A DNA stretch of 64,000 nt from Iamia sp963728655 (GTDB lineage: Bacteria > Actinomycetota > Acidimicrobiia > Acidimicrobiales > Iamiaceae), in contig CAVSLD010000005.1 of NCBI GenBank assembly GCA_963728655.1, positions 124,001 through 188,000 on the forward strand, in the 5' to 3' direction. Shown here one piece after another: positions 1 through 8,675 of the stretch. Each line of letters starts with the position of its first letter. The stretch's first letter is position 1. The notes beneath the pieces are model-generated. The model made no database searches. It saw only the letters and a program-made list of their open reading frames with translations, and had not been told where the DNA came from. Made by a program: the position numbers and the translations under genes.

Positions 1-2
1 CC

Positions 3-1262
3 GGGCTCCCGAACCGGACCCTGCTGATCGACCGGATCCAGACCGGCCTGGAGCGGGCTCGCCGGGCCGATGGCGAGGTCGCCCTGCTCTACATCGACCT
101 CGACCACTTCAAGCGGATCAACGACAGCGGGGGCCTGGTCGCAGGCGACGAGGTCCTGACCCTGGTCGCCCGGCACCTGCAGGAGATCACCCGACCCGGC
201 GACACCGTGGCCCGGGTCGGGGCCGACGAGTTCGTCATCCTCTGCGACCAGACCGGCAGCCTCTCCACCGTCCTGGCCGTGGCCGACCGACTCGGCGAGG
301 CCCTCCGCCAACCGATCCCCGTGGGCGGCCACGAGGTGTTCGTCACCGCCAGCATGGGCTTGGCCCTCGGCCGCGACGACACCGATGCGGCCGAGCTGCT
401 GGGCCAGGCCGACGTGGCCATGGACCGGGCCAAGCAGCGCGGCCGCAACCGCCTCGAGGTCTACGACCCGGCCATGCAGGCCACCGCCAGCGACCGCCTC
501 ACGCTCGGCTCCGACCTCCACCGGGCCCTGGCCCGCGAGGAGATGCGGGTCGTGTACCAGCCGATCGTCGACCTCGTGACCGGCGTCGTGGTGGGGGCCG
601 AGGCCCTGCTGCGCTGGGACCACCCGGCGCGAGGGTCGGTGCCGCCCGACGTCTTCATCCCGGTGGCCGAGGAGTCCGGGGCCATCGTCGACATCGGGAT
701 GTGGGTGCTGGAGACAGCCCTGGCCGAGATCGCCCCCCGGGTGCCCGACGGCGACGTCCCCTTCACCCTCGCGGTCAACCTGTCCCCCCGCCAGCTGGAG
801 GACCCCACCCTCGTCGCTCGCGTGCAGGCCGCCCTGCGCCGCCACGCCTGGCCCGCCGAGCGCCTGTGCCTCGAGCTCACCGAGACGGCCCTCACCGAGG
901 ACCTCGACCTCGCCCTCCACGTGCTGGTGCGCCTGCGGGCCACGGGGATGCGCATCGCGGTCGACGACTTCGGCACCGGCTACTCGTCGCTCACGCACCT
1001 CCAGCAGCTGCCCATCGACTCCATCAAGATCGACCGCTCCTTCGTGCACGGCCTCGGCGACCACCCGGGCTCGGAGCGCTCGACCATCGCCCGCTGCGTG
1101 ATGGGCATCGCCTCGGCGATGGACCTCGAGGCGGTGGCCGAGGGGGTCGAGACGCCGGCCCAGCTCGAGGCCCTGCGCCGCCTCGGCTGCGGCCGGGGCC
1201 AGGGCTACCTCTTCTCGGTGCCCGTCCCGGTGGAGGCCCTCGAAGTGCCGACGCAGCCGTAG
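3..1262 (+). CDS. GGDEF-EAL cyclic-di-GMP protein, 5' truncated
   Basis: Turnover of cyclic-di-GMP. The reading frame is open from the window edge, so the N-terminus (probably sensor domains) lies outside; 419 residues are visible. It opens in the first helix of a GGDEF domain (GLPNRTLLIDRI). The signature near residue 72 reads GADEF in place of GGDEF, a substitution often compatible with cyclase activity but not proof of it. The EAL domain runs from about residue 180 to the end and keeps the metal and catalytic residues: EALLRW, the Asn of AVNLSPRQL, ELTETAL, DDFGTGYSSL, the Lys of IKIDRSF, and AEGVET. It therefore looks like an active phosphodiesterase. It converges on holB with a 16-bp gap. 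Family call is firm; net activity is not. Confidence 0.93.
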   Translation, partial: GLPNRTLLIDRIQTGLERARRADGEVALLYIDLDHFKRINDSGGLVAGDEVLTLVARHLQEITRPGDTVARVGADEFVILCDQTGSLSTVLAVADRLGEALRQPIPVGGHEVFVTASMGLALGRDDTDAAELLGQADVAMDRAKQRGRNRLEVYDPAMQATASDRLTLGSDLHRALAREEMRVVYQPIVDLVTGVVVGAEALLRWDHPARGSVPPDVFIPVAEESGAIVDIGMWVLETALAEIAPRVPDGDVPFTLAVNLSPRQLEDPTLVARVQAALRRHAWPAERLCLELTETALTEDLDLALHVLVRLRATGMRIAVDDFGTGYSSLTHLQQLPIDSIKIDRSFVHGLGDHPGSERSTIARCVMGIASAMDLEAVAEGVETPAQLEALRRLGCGRGQGYLFSVPVPVEALEVPTQP

Positions 1263-1278
1263 CCGGCGGACCGCCCGC

Positions 1279-2382
1279 TCAGCGCCCGGGGGGCAGGCGG
1301 AGCAGGAGGGCCTGGAGGAGCAGCTCCTCGTTGGGGTTGCGGACCAGGGCGTCGAGGGCCTCGTTGATCGCGGCCAGGGCCCCGGCCGCACCCTCGGCCC
1401 GGTGCGAGGTCTCCTCGCCGTCCGCCGCGGCCGCCAGCAGGGCGTCGCGGTAGGCGTGGGCCAGCTCGCCCAGGCCCATGCGGACCTCGTCGGTGCGCAA
1501 CCGCCGGACCTGGCGCCGGTGGGTCTCCTCCAGGCGCCGGGCACCGGCGCCGCGCTGGCCGTAGCGCTCGATCCGCTCCTCCAGCTCGCGCACCTCGACC
1601 TCGTGGCGCTCCCGCAGGGTCGTGGTGGCGTCGTCGATCCCGGCCCGCAGCTCGGCGACCACCTCGGCCACCACCGCGCCGGTGCCGTCGAGCCGGCCGG
1701 GGACCTCGCGCCACGCCGCCACCCGGAGGGCGAAGCGCTCGTCGGCGGCGAGGAGCCGGGCCCTGTCGACGTCGCCGTGGGCGGCCCCGGCGACCTCGGC
1801 CGCCTCCGCCGGGCCGATGCCGTCACCCTCCAGCACCCGGGCGACGACCTCGTCGGTGATGGCGGGGAACTCGACCCGGACGCAGCGGGAGGCGATCGTC
1901 ACCAGCTCGTCGGGCACGTCCTCGGCCAGGATGACGAAGACGGTGCCGCCGGGCGGCTCCTCGACGGTCTTGAGGAGCTTGGCCGCGGTGGCGTCGGCGA
2001 CGAGGTGGAACTCCTCCAGGATCAGGACCTTGCGGTCGCCCTCGACCGGGCGCATGGACGCCAGCCGGACGATCTCGGTGGCCTGCTCGACACGGATGCT
2101 CGCCCCCTCCCGGCGGACCACGGCGATGTCGGGGTGCTGGTCGGCCGCGGCCAGGGCGCGGTGGCGAGCGGCACCCTCGGCGTCGGTGGAGGTGGCGGCC
2201 AGCACCTCGCCCGCGAACACCCGGGCTGCGGTGGTGGCGCCGCTGCCGGGGGGACCGAGGAACAGGTAGGCGTGGACCGGGTCCGGCGCCGTCGCCCGCA
2301 GCTGGGCCACGGCCCGCTCCTGGCCGGGGACGGCGACCCACGGGTCGTCGAGGTCGGGGGCCAGGCCGCTCTCGGGGGTCAC
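1279..2382 (-). CDS. holB: DNA polymerase III delta' subunit
   Basis: Clamp-loader subunit of the replisome. 367 aa, GTG start, 4 bp after the tmk stop, so almost certainly co-transcribed with tmk and topA. The AAA+ fold is visible: a Walker-A-like loop near residue 45 reads GPPGSGATT, lacking the Lys of a working P-loop, as expected for delta' subunits that do not hydrolyse ATP. A sensor/arginine-finger motif ASRCVRVEF lies near residue 165. The C-terminal third is helical and Glu/Arg-rich. Adjacency of tmk and holB is common in bacteria and supports the call over DnaX. Confidence 0.93.
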   Translation of the reverse strand: MTPESGLAPDLDDPWVAVPGQERAVAQLRATAPDPVHAYLFLGPPGSGATTAARVFAGEVLAATSTDAEGAARHRALAAADQHPDIAVVRREGASIRVEQATEIVRLASMRPVEGDRKVLILEEFHLVADATAAKLLKTVEEPPGGTVFVILAEDVPDELVTIASRCVRVEFPAITDEVVARVLEGDGIGPAEAAEVAGAAHGDVDRARLLAADERFALRVAAWREVPGRLDGTGAVVAEVVAELRAGIDDATTTLRERHEVEVRELEERIERYGQRGAGARRLEETHRRQVRRLRTDEVRMGLGELAHAYRDALLAAAADGEETSHRAEGAAGALAAINEALDALVRNPNEELLLQALLLRLPPGR

Positions 2383-2386
2383 CGGG

Positions 2387-2998
2387 TCACCCTGCCAGAC
2401 CCAGGCGGTCGTCCACCACGGCGCGCACGCGAGCCTGGACCTCGGCGACCGTCCCTCCGCCGTCGACGACCACCCAGCGCTCGGGGTCAGCGGCGGCCAG
2501 CGTGCGGAAGCCGGCGGTGACAGCGGTGTGGAACGCGTCGCCGGCCGCCTCCAGCCGGTCCCGCGCCCCGCCGATGCGGGCCCGGGCCTCGGTGGGGTCG
2601 ACGTCGAGGAGGACGACGAGGTCGGGCTGGAGCCCGGCGGTGGCCCACAGCGACAGGTCCCGCACCTCGTCGGTGGGAAGACCCCGGCCGAAGCCCTGGT
2701 AGGCGACCGACGACCCGAGGAAGCGATCGGTGACGACGTGGCGGCCGCCCTCCAGGGCCGGGGTGATGACCTCGGCCACGTGCTGGGCCCGGTCGGCCGC
2801 CATCAGCAGGGCCTCGGCCCGATCGACCAGTCCGTTCTCCTCCGCGGCGAGCACGATGTGGCGCACCTGGGCGCCGATGGGCGTGCCGCCCGGCTCGCGC
2901 GTGAGCACGGCGCCGAGGTGCTCGGCGAGCAGGCGGGCCTGGGTCGACTTGCCGGTGCCCTCCCCGCCCTCGAAGGCGAGGAAGCGCCCTCCGGCCAC
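2387..2998 (-). CDS. tmk: Thymidylate kinase
   Basis: Phosphorylates dTMP to dTDP. 203 aa, the usual length; GTG start chosen because it sits directly before the conserved N-terminal strand (GRFLAFEGGEGTGKST, P-loop at residues 10-18). The dTMP-binding TREPGGTP motif is near residue 34 and the DR(F) catalytic motif in VTDRFLGSS near residue 90. It lies 13 bp downstream of topA and 4 bp upstream of holB on the same strand, forming a topA-tmk-holB replication operon. Confidence 0.96.
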   Translation of the reverse strand: MAGGRFLAFEGGEGTGKSTQARLLAEHLGAVLTREPGGTPIGAQVRHIVLAAEENGLVDRAEALLMAADRAQHVAEVITPALEGGRHVVTDRFLGSSVAYQGFGRGLPTDEVRDLSLWATAGLQPDLVVLLDVDPTEARARIGGARDRLEAAGDAFHTAVTAGFRTLAAADPERWVVVDGGGTVAEVQARVRAVVDDRLGLAG

Positions 2999-3011
2999 GC
3001 CCGCGTCCCGC

Positions 3012-5735
3012 TCAGCCGTCGGAGGCGGGCGGGGCCGCAGCCTTCTTGGCCGCCGCCTTCTTCTTGGCCGGAGCCTTCTTCTTGGCCGGAGCCTTCTTGG
3101 TGCCGGCCTTCTTCTTGGTGGCGGCCTTCTTCTTGGCCGGGGCCTTCTTCTTCGCCGCCTTCTTCTTGGCGCCCCGCTTCTTGGCCGGGCCCCGCTCGCG
3201 GCGGTCCTGGAGCAGCTCGGCGGCCCGCTCCGGGGTGATGGACTCGACGGTGTCGCCCTTGCGGAGGCTGGCGTTGACCTCGCCGTCGGTGACGTAGGGG
3301 CCGAAGCGACCGTCCTTGACCACGATGGGCTGACCCGACACGGGGTCGGTGCCCTCCAGCTCGCGGAGCGGCGCGGCCGCGGCCCGCTGGCCCCGGCCCC
3401 GCTTGGGCTGGGCGAAGATCCTCTGGGCCTCCTCGAGGGTGACCGAGAACATCTGCTCCTCGGTCTCCAGGCTGCGGCTGTCGCTGCCCTTCTTGAGGTA
3501 GGGCCCGTAGCGGCCGTTCTGGGCGGTGATGTCCTCGCCCGACTCCGGGTCCTGGCCCACGACCCGCGGCAGCGACAGCAGTCGCAGGGCGTCGTCGAGG
3601 GTCACGTCGTCGAGGGTCATGGTCTTGAGCAGCGACGAGGTCTTGGGCTTCTCCTTCGCCCCGTCGACCATCTCGCCCAGCTGCACGTAGGGGCCGTAGC
3701 GGCCCGGCTTGGCGAACACCTCGAGCCCGGTGTCGGGGTCGGTGCCCAGGGGCTTGTCGCCCTTGGGGGCCGAGAGCAGCTCGATGGCCTTGTCGACGTC
3801 GAGCTCGTCGGGCGCCAGGTCCTCGGGCACCGAGGCGGTGTCGTCGCCGCGCTTCACGTAGGGGCCGTAGCGACCGGGCTTCACCACGATGGGCTCGCCG
3901 TCGCTGTCCACGCCGATGGGGATGGAGTTGATGGCCGCCGCGTCGATGGCCTCGGGGGCCTCGTCGACCAGGCGCTTGAGCCCGGGGCTGACCTCGTCGG
4001 CCCCGGCGTCGTCGCCGAACCAGAAGCGCTGGAGCCACGGCTCGCGGGCCAGCGAGCGGGTGGCGATCTGGTCGAGCTCGTCCTCCATCCGGGCCGTGTA
4101 CGCGTAGTCGACCAGGTCGGTGAAGTGCTCCTCCAGGAGCTTCACCACCGCGAAGGCCGTCCACGACGGGACCAGGGCGGTGCCCTTCTTCCACACGTAG
4201 CCGCGGTCCTGGATGACCTGCATGATCGAGGCGTAGGTGGACGGGCGGCCGATGCCCAGCTCCTCCAGCCGCTTCACCAGCGAGGCCTCGGTGTAGCGGG
4301 CCGGCGGCGAGGTGGTGTGGCCCACGGCCTCGACCTCGGACGCGGTGAGGGTCTGGCCCTCGGTGAGCGGCGGCAGCAGGCTCTCGCGGTCGTCGAGCTG
4401 GGCCTCGGGGTCGTCGGCCCCCTCGACGTAGGCCCGCATGTAGCCGGGGAAGGTGATGGTGCGCCCCGACGCCGACCACTCGGTGGGGGTGGGCTCGCCC
4501 CGGCCGGCCTCGGCCGCGTCGGCGGCCAGGCGCACCGACAGGCTGCGGCCCCGGGCGTCGGCCATCTGGCAGGCCACGGTGCGCTTCCAGACCAGGTCGT
4601 AGAGGGCGAGCGAGTCGCCCCGCAGCTCGCCCCGGAGCGAGTCGGGGGTGCGGAAGGTCTCGCCCGCGGGGCGGATGGCCTCGTGGGCCTCCTGGGCGCC
4701 CTTCGACTTCTTGGCGTAGACGCGGGGGGCGTCCGGGAGGTACTGCCGGCCGTAGAGGGACTCGATCTGGCTGCGGGCGGCGCGGACGGCGGTCTCGGAC
4801 AGGTTGGTCGAGTCGGTCCGCATGTAGGTGATGTAGCCACCCTGGTAGAGCTCCTGGGCGACGCGCATCACCTGGGCCGACGACATGCGCAGCTTGCGCC
4901 CGCCCTCCTGCTGGAGGGTCGAGGTCATGAACGGCGCCTTGGGGCGGGAGGTGAAGGGCTTCTCCTCCACCGACGTGACGGTGAAGGTGGCCCCGTCGAG
5001 CCCGTCGCGCAGGGCCTCGGCCCGGGCCTGGTCGAGCACCACCACGCCGTCGCGCGCCACCGCCCCGGCCTGGTCGAAGTCGCGGCCCTGGGCCACCTTG
5101 TCGCCGCCGACGCCGATGAGCCCGGAGCGGAACGCCGGCTCGGTGGCGAAGCCGGCCGAGAGGTCCCAGTAGTCGGCGGCGACGAAGGCCATGCGCTCGC
5201 GCTCGCGGACCACCACCAGGCGGACGGCCGGGCTCTGCACCCGCCCGGCGGAGAGGCCCTGGTTGACCTTGCGCCAGAGGACGCTCGACACCGGGTAGCC
5301 GAAGAGGCGGTCGACGATGCGGCGCGACTCCTGGGCGTCGACCATGCCCTCGTCGATGTCGCGCCCCTCCTCCACGGCCTGGCGGATGGCGCCGGGGGTG
5401 ATCTCGTGGAAGACCATCCGCTTGTAGGGGATGGTGGGCTTGAGCTCCTCGAGCAGGTGCCAGCTGATGGCCTCGCCCTCGCGGTCCTCATCAGTGGCGA
5501 GGTAGAGCTGGTCGGCGTCCTTGAGCGCCGCCCGCAACCGGCGCAGCACGTCCTTCTTGCCCGCGTACACCTCGTAGGTGGGGGTGAAGCCGTCGTCGAC
5601 GTCGACCCCGAGGCCCTTGGCCGGCAGGTCGCGGATGTGGCCCACCGAGGACTCCACGACGAAGTCGTCGCCGAGGATGCCCTCGATGGTGCGCGCCTTC
5701 GCGGGCGACTCGACGATCACGAGAGACCTGGCCAT
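3012..5735 (-). CDS. topA: DNA topoisomerase I with lysine-rich tail
   Basis: Type IA topoisomerase that relaxes negative supercoils. 907 aa from an ATG directly before the TOPRIM strand (SLVIVESPAKARTI); a longer frame to 5774 exists, but the ATG is preceded 8 nt upstream by a leaderless-type -10 box, which fixes this start. The catalytic tyrosine (about residue 304) is in GGYITYMRTDST. Four C-terminal GRYGPY-type repeats replace zinc fingers, as in other actinobacterial TopA proteins. The last ~70 residues are runs of AKKK/PAKKK, a basic tail known in mycobacterial and streptomycete TopA to raise processivity. Confidence 0.96.
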   Translation of the reverse strand: MARSLVIVESPAKARTIEGILGDDFVVESSVGHIRDLPAKGLGVDVDDGFTPTYEVYAGKKDVLRRLRAALKDADQLYLATDEDREGEAISWHLLEELKPTIPYKRMVFHEITPGAIRQAVEEGRDIDEGMVDAQESRRIVDRLFGYPVSSVLWRKVNQGLSAGRVQSPAVRLVVVRERERMAFVAADYWDLSAGFATEPAFRSGLIGVGGDKVAQGRDFDQAGAVARDGVVVLDQARAEALRDGLDGATFTVTSVEEKPFTSRPKAPFMTSTLQQEGGRKLRMSSAQVMRVAQELYQGGYITYMRTDSTNLSETAVRAARSQIESLYGRQYLPDAPRVYAKKSKGAQEAHEAIRPAGETFRTPDSLRGELRGDSLALYDLVWKRTVACQMADARGRSLSVRLAADAAEAGRGEPTPTEWSASGRTITFPGYMRAYVEGADDPEAQLDDRESLLPPLTEGQTLTASEVEAVGHTTSPPARYTEASLVKRLEELGIGRPSTYASIMQVIQDRGYVWKKGTALVPSWTAFAVVKLLEEHFTDLVDYAYTARMEDELDQIATRSLAREPWLQRFWFGDDAGADEVSPGLKRLVDEAPEAIDAAAINSIPIGVDSDGEPIVVKPGRYGPYVKRGDDTASVPEDLAPDELDVDKAIELLSAPKGDKPLGTDPDTGLEVFAKPGRYGPYVQLGEMVDGAKEKPKTSSLLKTMTLDDVTLDDALRLLSLPRVVGQDPESGEDITAQNGRYGPYLKKGSDSRSLETEEQMFSVTLEEAQRIFAQPKRGRGQRAAAAPLRELEGTDPVSGQPIVVKDGRFGPYVTDGEVNASLRKGDTVESITPERAAELLQDRRERGPAKKRGAKKKAAKKKAPAKKKAATKKKAGTKKAPAKKKAPAKKKAAAKKAAAPPASDG

Positions 5736-5743
5736 CGCGGGGA

Positions 5744-5749
5744 AGGGTA
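5744..5749 (-). promoter_or_regulatory. Leaderless-type -10 box of topA
   Basis: TACCCT on the minus strand, 8 nt before the topA ATG, with no Shine-Dalgarno sequence between. Transcription would begin at or next to the start codon. Confidence 0.5.
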
Positions 5750-5774
5750 CGGGTCGTCGCGTCCACCCTGTCAA

Positions 5775-5787
5775 GCACGGCCCGTGC
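5775..5787. promoter_or_regulatory. Palindrome upstream of topA
   Basis: GCACGG-C-CCGTGC, a perfect 6-bp inverted repeat about 26 bp upstream of the topA -10 box. Position fits an operator or -35 region site; topA is often supercoiling-regulated, but no regulator can be named. Confidence 0.3.
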
Positions 5788-5865
5788 GGGGCCCGCTGCG
5801 GACCGAGGCCGGCGGGGCGCCGGCGTCGGGTGCGCGGCGCCGGGACGCTGCGCTAGGAAGCAGGC

Positions 5866-6399
5866 GTGCCCACGCCCCGCTCCCACCCCGACGAGGTCGT
5901 CGTGGGCACCGACCCGGCCGTCCGGCGCCGCCACGAGGCCCGGATGCTGGTCCTCTTCGTGGTGGCCGCCCTGCCCCTGGCGGTCATCCTGTGGCTCATC
6001 CTCTCCAGCGTGGCCGTGGCCGTCCTGTTCGTGGCGGCCTGGACCCTGTTCTTCTGGTTCGGCATCCGCCGTCGCCAGTCCCCCCTGCTGCGCCTGTCCC
6101 CCGACGGGTTGTCCTACGAGCCGGGCACGTTCCACCTGCGCTGCACATGGGCCGACGTCGATGCCCTGGGTCCGGTCGACCTCCCCGACGGACAGGTGGA
6201 GGCGCTGGTGCTCTCCGAGGGCCACCTGCACTGGGCCACCGACCAGGCCACCCGACGCCGGGTCGAGGCGCGGGGCTGGGACCGCATCATCCCCATCGGC
6301 TCCTTCGAGCCCGAGTGGGAGTGGGGCGCCATCGGCCAGGCCTTCCGCGACTGGGCACCGTGGGTCTTCGAGCTCCCCGAGCCCGACGACGAGCAGTAG
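5866..6399 (+). CDS. Two-helix membrane protein with PH-like tail
   Basis: 177 aa. Two adjacent hydrophobic segments (about residues 28-47 and 49-66) are followed by a soluble domain with the pattern of a bacterial PH-like domain (SPLLRLSPDGLSYE, then FHLRCTWADVDALG), ending in an acidic tail. GTG start, preceded 6 nt upstream by TAGGAA, a near match to the leaderless -10 box used elsewhere in the window. Divergent from topA. Function unknown; the PH-like assignment rests on pattern only. Confidence 0.75.
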   Translation: MPTPRSHPDEVVVGTDPAVRRRHEARMLVLFVVAALPLAVILWLILSSVAVAVLFVAAWTLFFWFGIRRRQSPLLRLSPDGLSYEPGTFHLRCTWADVDALGPVDLPDGQVEALVLSEGHLHWATDQATRRRVEARGWDRIIPIGSFEPEWEWGAIGQAFRDWAPWVFELPEPDDEQ

Positions 6400-6513
6400 C
6401 GCGAGCCCTGGTCAGGCGCTCATCGGCGAGGGCGCAGGGCGGACGTGGTTCGGGGCCTGGCGCCCGGGCAGCGCGGGGGTGCGGGACCACCACACCAGAG
6501 GACACACCACACC

Positions 6514-6678
6514 ATGAGCTTCCTCAACCGCATCGTCCGTGGCGCCACCCGGGGCGCCGCCCGCGAGGCCACCGGCGGCGGCCGCAGGGGTCGCACCACC
6601 GCTCCTCGCACCGGCACCCACTCGGGCGGCACCGGAGGGCTCCTCCGCAGCGCCAAGCGCCTCCTCCGCCGGGCCTGA
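6514..6678 (+). CDS. Small basic protein, 54 aa
   Basis: Starts at the ATG within ACCATGAGC (residues MSFLNRIVRG), with AGAGGA about 12 nt upstream. Very rich in Arg, Gly and Thr (ARG-, GGG- and RRA-rich, ending LLRSAKRLLRRA), with amphipathic basic ends. Not recognised; could bind nucleic acid or membrane. Its stop overlaps the first copy of a repeat shared with the end of arfB. Confidence 0.45.
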   Translation: MSFLNRIVRGATRGAAREATGGGRRGRTTAPRTGTHSGGTGGLLRSAKRLLRRA

Positions 6679-6796
6679 CCCCCGTGGACTCGTCGTGCAG
6701 GCGGGTCAGGGCGCTGACCACATGGTGCCTGGCACCTCGTGGTCCGAGTGCCTCCCACGCAGGGGCCTGACCCTCGTGGGCTAGTCGTCCAGGCGG
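6673..6796. repeat. Direct repeat pair flanking a nested palindrome
   Basis: Two 32-bp copies with 4 mismatches (6673-6704 and 6765-6796; period 92) bracket a hairpin: GACCAC (6716-6721), GGTGCC (6724-6729), GGCACC (6731-6736), GTGGTC (6739-6744). The second copy includes the arfB stop codon, so the 3' end of arfB has apparently been duplicated into the gap. The hairpin lies between convergent genes and could act as a bidirectional terminator, although no T tract follows. Its inner arms match those of the arrays near 52.0 and 60.5 kb. Confidence 0.7.
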
Positions 6797-7197
6797 GGCC
6801 TGCGGCGCTGGGCCTTGCGCTCGGCGGTCTCCTTCTTGGACTGGAGGCGGCGGCGCTGGCTGCCCCGTGACGGTCGGGTGGGCACCCGTCGGCGCGGCGG
6901 CACCAGCGCGTCCCGCAGGGCCTCGGCCAGGCGGTCCCGGGCGATCTCGCGGTTGCGGGCCTGGCTGCGCTCGTCGTCGGCCACCACCTTGAGCACCGGC
7001 CCGACGCGGTCGCGCACGCGCCGCTTCTGCGCGCCGCTCAGCACCGACGAGTGCCCCACGTCGAAGCGCAGCTCGACCCGGGTGCTGGCCTTGTTGGCGT
7101 GCTGGCCGCCGGGGCCGCCCGAGGTCGAGAACGTCTCGACCAGCTCCCAGCCCGGGAGCACCACGCGCCCGCTGATCGGGAGGTCGTCGGAGGCCAC
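6781..7197 (-). CDS. arfB: Peptidyl-tRNA hydrolase ArfB (YaeJ type)
   Basis: Ribosome-rescue factor that hydrolyses peptidyl-tRNA on stalled ribosomes. 138 aa. The GGQ motif is in SGGPGGQHANKASTRVEL near residue 30, and the C-terminal tail is Arg/Lys-rich (RRRLQSKKETAERKAQRRR), which in this family enters the mRNA channel. The start is a GTG (VASDDLPISGR); no in-frame ATG lies nearby. Length and tail separate it from RF1/RF2, which carry additional domains. Confidence 0.93.
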   Translation of the reverse strand: MASDDLPISGRVVLPGWELVETFSTSGGPGGQHANKASTRVELRFDVGHSSVLSGAQKRRVRDRVGPVLKVVADDERSQARNREIARDRLAEALRDALVPPRRRVPTRPSRGSQRRRLQSKKETAERKAQRRRPRLDD

Positions 7198-7277
7198 GGC
7201 CCCATGGTCGCACCTCGTCGCACCACCGCCCGGGCTGCCCCCGTCCTGCCGCCGGGCCGGGCGGCGGTCGGTGCCGG

Positions 7278-7283
7278 TACCGT
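7278..7283 (+). promoter_or_regulatory. Leaderless-type -10 box
   Basis: TACCGT, 7 nt before the GTG at 7291; no Shine-Dalgarno sequence is present. Confidence 0.5.
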
Positions 7284-7290
7284 CGGGGCG

Positions 7291-7539
7291 GTGGGAGCCC
7301 ACCGGCCGTCGCTGCGCGAGCGGGCCGGGACCTCGGCCCTCCGGGTCCTGACCGGCGTGCTCCTCGCGGTCAGCATCGGGGTGCTGGTCCGGCCCGTGGC
7401 CCTGGTCGCCGCGGCCGCCGCCGACGACGACCCGGGGGGCCTGGGCCCCGCCCTGGCCGCGACGGCCCTGCACGTCGTGGTGGTGGTGCTGGCCGTCAGC
7501 CTGTTCCTCCGGGTCCGGCGCCCTCCCCCACCCGGCTGA
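7291..7539 (+). CDS. Small two-helix membrane protein, 82 aa
   Basis: Two hydrophobic segments (about residues 19-41 and 53-74) joined by an Asp/Gly-rich loop, with Arg/Pro-rich ends (RVRRPPPPG). The GTG start is chosen because it lies 7 nt after a TACCGT box; a longer in-frame ORF from 7051 overlaps arfB and is unlikely. No family recognised. Downstream 116 bp separate it from the convergent anti-sigma gene; I see no gene there. Confidence 0.6.
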   Translation: MGAHRPSLRERAGTSALRVLTGVLLAVSIGVLVRPVALVAAAAADDDPGGLGPALAATALHVVVVVLAVSLFLRVRRPPPPG

Positions 7540-7655
7540 GGCCACCGCCGACCGCGACCACCGCCACGACGGGTCGCGCGAGCCCCCGGCCCGGAGACGA
7601 ACAGGTGTACCCTTGGCGGGGTGACGACGCAGCGGCCCCGGGCAGACGACTGCGG

Positions 7656-8162
7656 TCAGGGCACCCCGGGGGGCACCTGGGCGGCCGCGTACAGCGCCAC
7701 CCGCACCCGGGTGCCCTCGGGGCCGGAGCGGATCTCGGCCTCGTCGGAGAGGGCCCGGATCAGCGGGATGCCCAGGCCCCGCTCGATGCGCATGCGGGCC
7801 GGGTCGGTGACCGGCGGCAGCACGTCGAGGTCCGCGGGGTCGAAGCCGCCGCCCACGTCGTCGATCACCACCTCCACCCGCGAGGGGGTGAGCCGGCACT
7901 CCACCGCGATGGTGGCCACCGTCGCGTCGTCGGCCCGGCGGGCCGAGGCCTCGATGGCGTTGGTGCAGGCCTCCGAGACGATCACCCGGAGGTCGTCGAC
8001 CCGCTCGTCGTCGAGGAGGGGGTCGATGCGCGCCGTGCCCGCCACCACCATGCGCACCAGGGCCAGGTACTCGGGCTCGGCGGGGACCCGGAGGCGCACG
8101 ACGTCAGCCCTCGGTCCGACCCCTTCGGGCACCACGGTGGCCGGGGGGGAGGAGTCGGTCAC
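7656..8162 (-). CDS. Anti-sigma/anti-anti-sigma kinase, RsbW type
   Basis: GHKL-fold serine kinase/anti-sigma factor, 168 aa. The N box reads SEACTNAIE (around residue 62), the G1 box DDVGGGFDP and the G2 region GLGIPLI. Such proteins bind a sigma factor or phosphorylate a STAS partner. The gene starts 15 bp downstream of a STAS-domain gene on the same strand, so the two form a partner-switching pair. The sigma factor controlled is not identifiable; the sigma factor at 22.6 kb is primary-type and not an obvious target. Confidence 0.9.
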   Translation of the reverse strand: MTDSSPPATVVPEGVGPRADVVRLRVPAEPEYLALVRMVVAGTARIDPLLDDERVDDLRVIVSEACTNAIEASARRADDATVATIAVECRLTPSRVEVVIDDVGGGFDPADLDVLPPVTDPARMRIERGLGIPLIRALSDEAEIRSGPEGTRVRVALYAAAQVPPGVP

Positions 8163-8177
8163 GGGCAGGGCGACGGC

Positions 8178-8519
8178 TCAGCCCCTCACCGTGGCCTCGT
8201 CGACCGTGCGGTGGATGGCGAACACCTTGGTGAGGCCGGTGATCTCGAAGACCTTGAGGATGCGGGGGCCGGTGCACACGAGGGCGAGGTCGCCGTCGTT
8301 GGTGCGGACCCGCTTGAGCGCCCCCACCAGCACCCCGAGCCCGGTGGAGTCGATGAAGTCGACCTTCTCCAGGTCGACGACGATCCGGGTGCGCCCCTCC
8401 CCCACGAGGCCCACCAACCGCTCCCGCAGGCGGGGGGCGGTGGCCACGTCGACCTCGCCGGAGACGGCGAGCACGGCCCAGCCATCCCTCTCGGAGAGCT
8501 CCAAACCCAGTTCGATCAC
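8178..8519 (-). CDS. STAS-domain anti-anti-sigma factor
   Basis: RsbV/SpoIIAA-like, 113 aa. The phosphorylatable serine lies in DFIDSTGLGVLVG. Start: GTG at 8519, with AGGAG 7 nt upstream; the longer frame to 8573 lacks such a site. Followed after 15 bp by the RsbW-type kinase, its likely partner. Unphosphorylated STAS protein would sequester the kinase and free the sigma factor. Confidence 0.9.
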   Translation of the reverse strand: MIELGLELSERDGWAVLAVSGEVDVATAPRLRERLVGLVGEGRTRIVVDLEKVDFIDSTGLGVLVGALKRVRTNDGDLALVCTGPRILKVFEITGLTKVFAIHRTVDEATVRG

Positions 8520-8564
8520 GTCGTCACTCCTCGCGGTCGACCGGCGACGATGGTCAACGGAGGC

Positions 8565-8572
8565 ACGGTACA
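8565..8572 (-). promoter_or_regulatory. Extended -10 box of the STAS-kinase operon
   Basis: TGTACCGT on the minus strand, about 45 nt before the STAS start codon. This operon has a leader and a Shine-Dalgarno sequence, unlike the leaderless genes around it. Confidence 0.4.
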
Positions 8573-8624
8573 CCGCCCGACCCCTGGCCCACGTCCGACA
8601 CAGGTGTAGTTACGGGGCTGTCGT

Positions 8625-8630
8625 TAGGCT
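8625..8630 (+). promoter_or_regulatory. Candidate -10 box of the helicase gene
   Basis: TAGGCT, 45 nt before the helicase ATG; divergent from the STAS promoter. A second AT-rich hexamer (TAGTTA) lies at 8606-8611. Confidence 0.35.
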
Positions 8631-8675
8631 CGCGGCCGCTCCGTCCGGGTCACCGCCGGGCCTGCGCCCACGCCC

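Noticed and set aside
2730..6770. A 1,346-codon open frame on the plus strand opposite tmk and topA
   Set aside because: It is the mirror of topA in GC-rich sequence; composition is Arg/Gly/Leu-rich and no domain is visible, whereas the minus strand carries complete TopA and Tmk.
7540..7655. A promoter or small RNA between the 82-aa protein and the anti-sigma gene
   Set aside because: The genes converge here, and beyond a short AGGTGTA string also seen near 8603 I found no hairpin or box that stands out.
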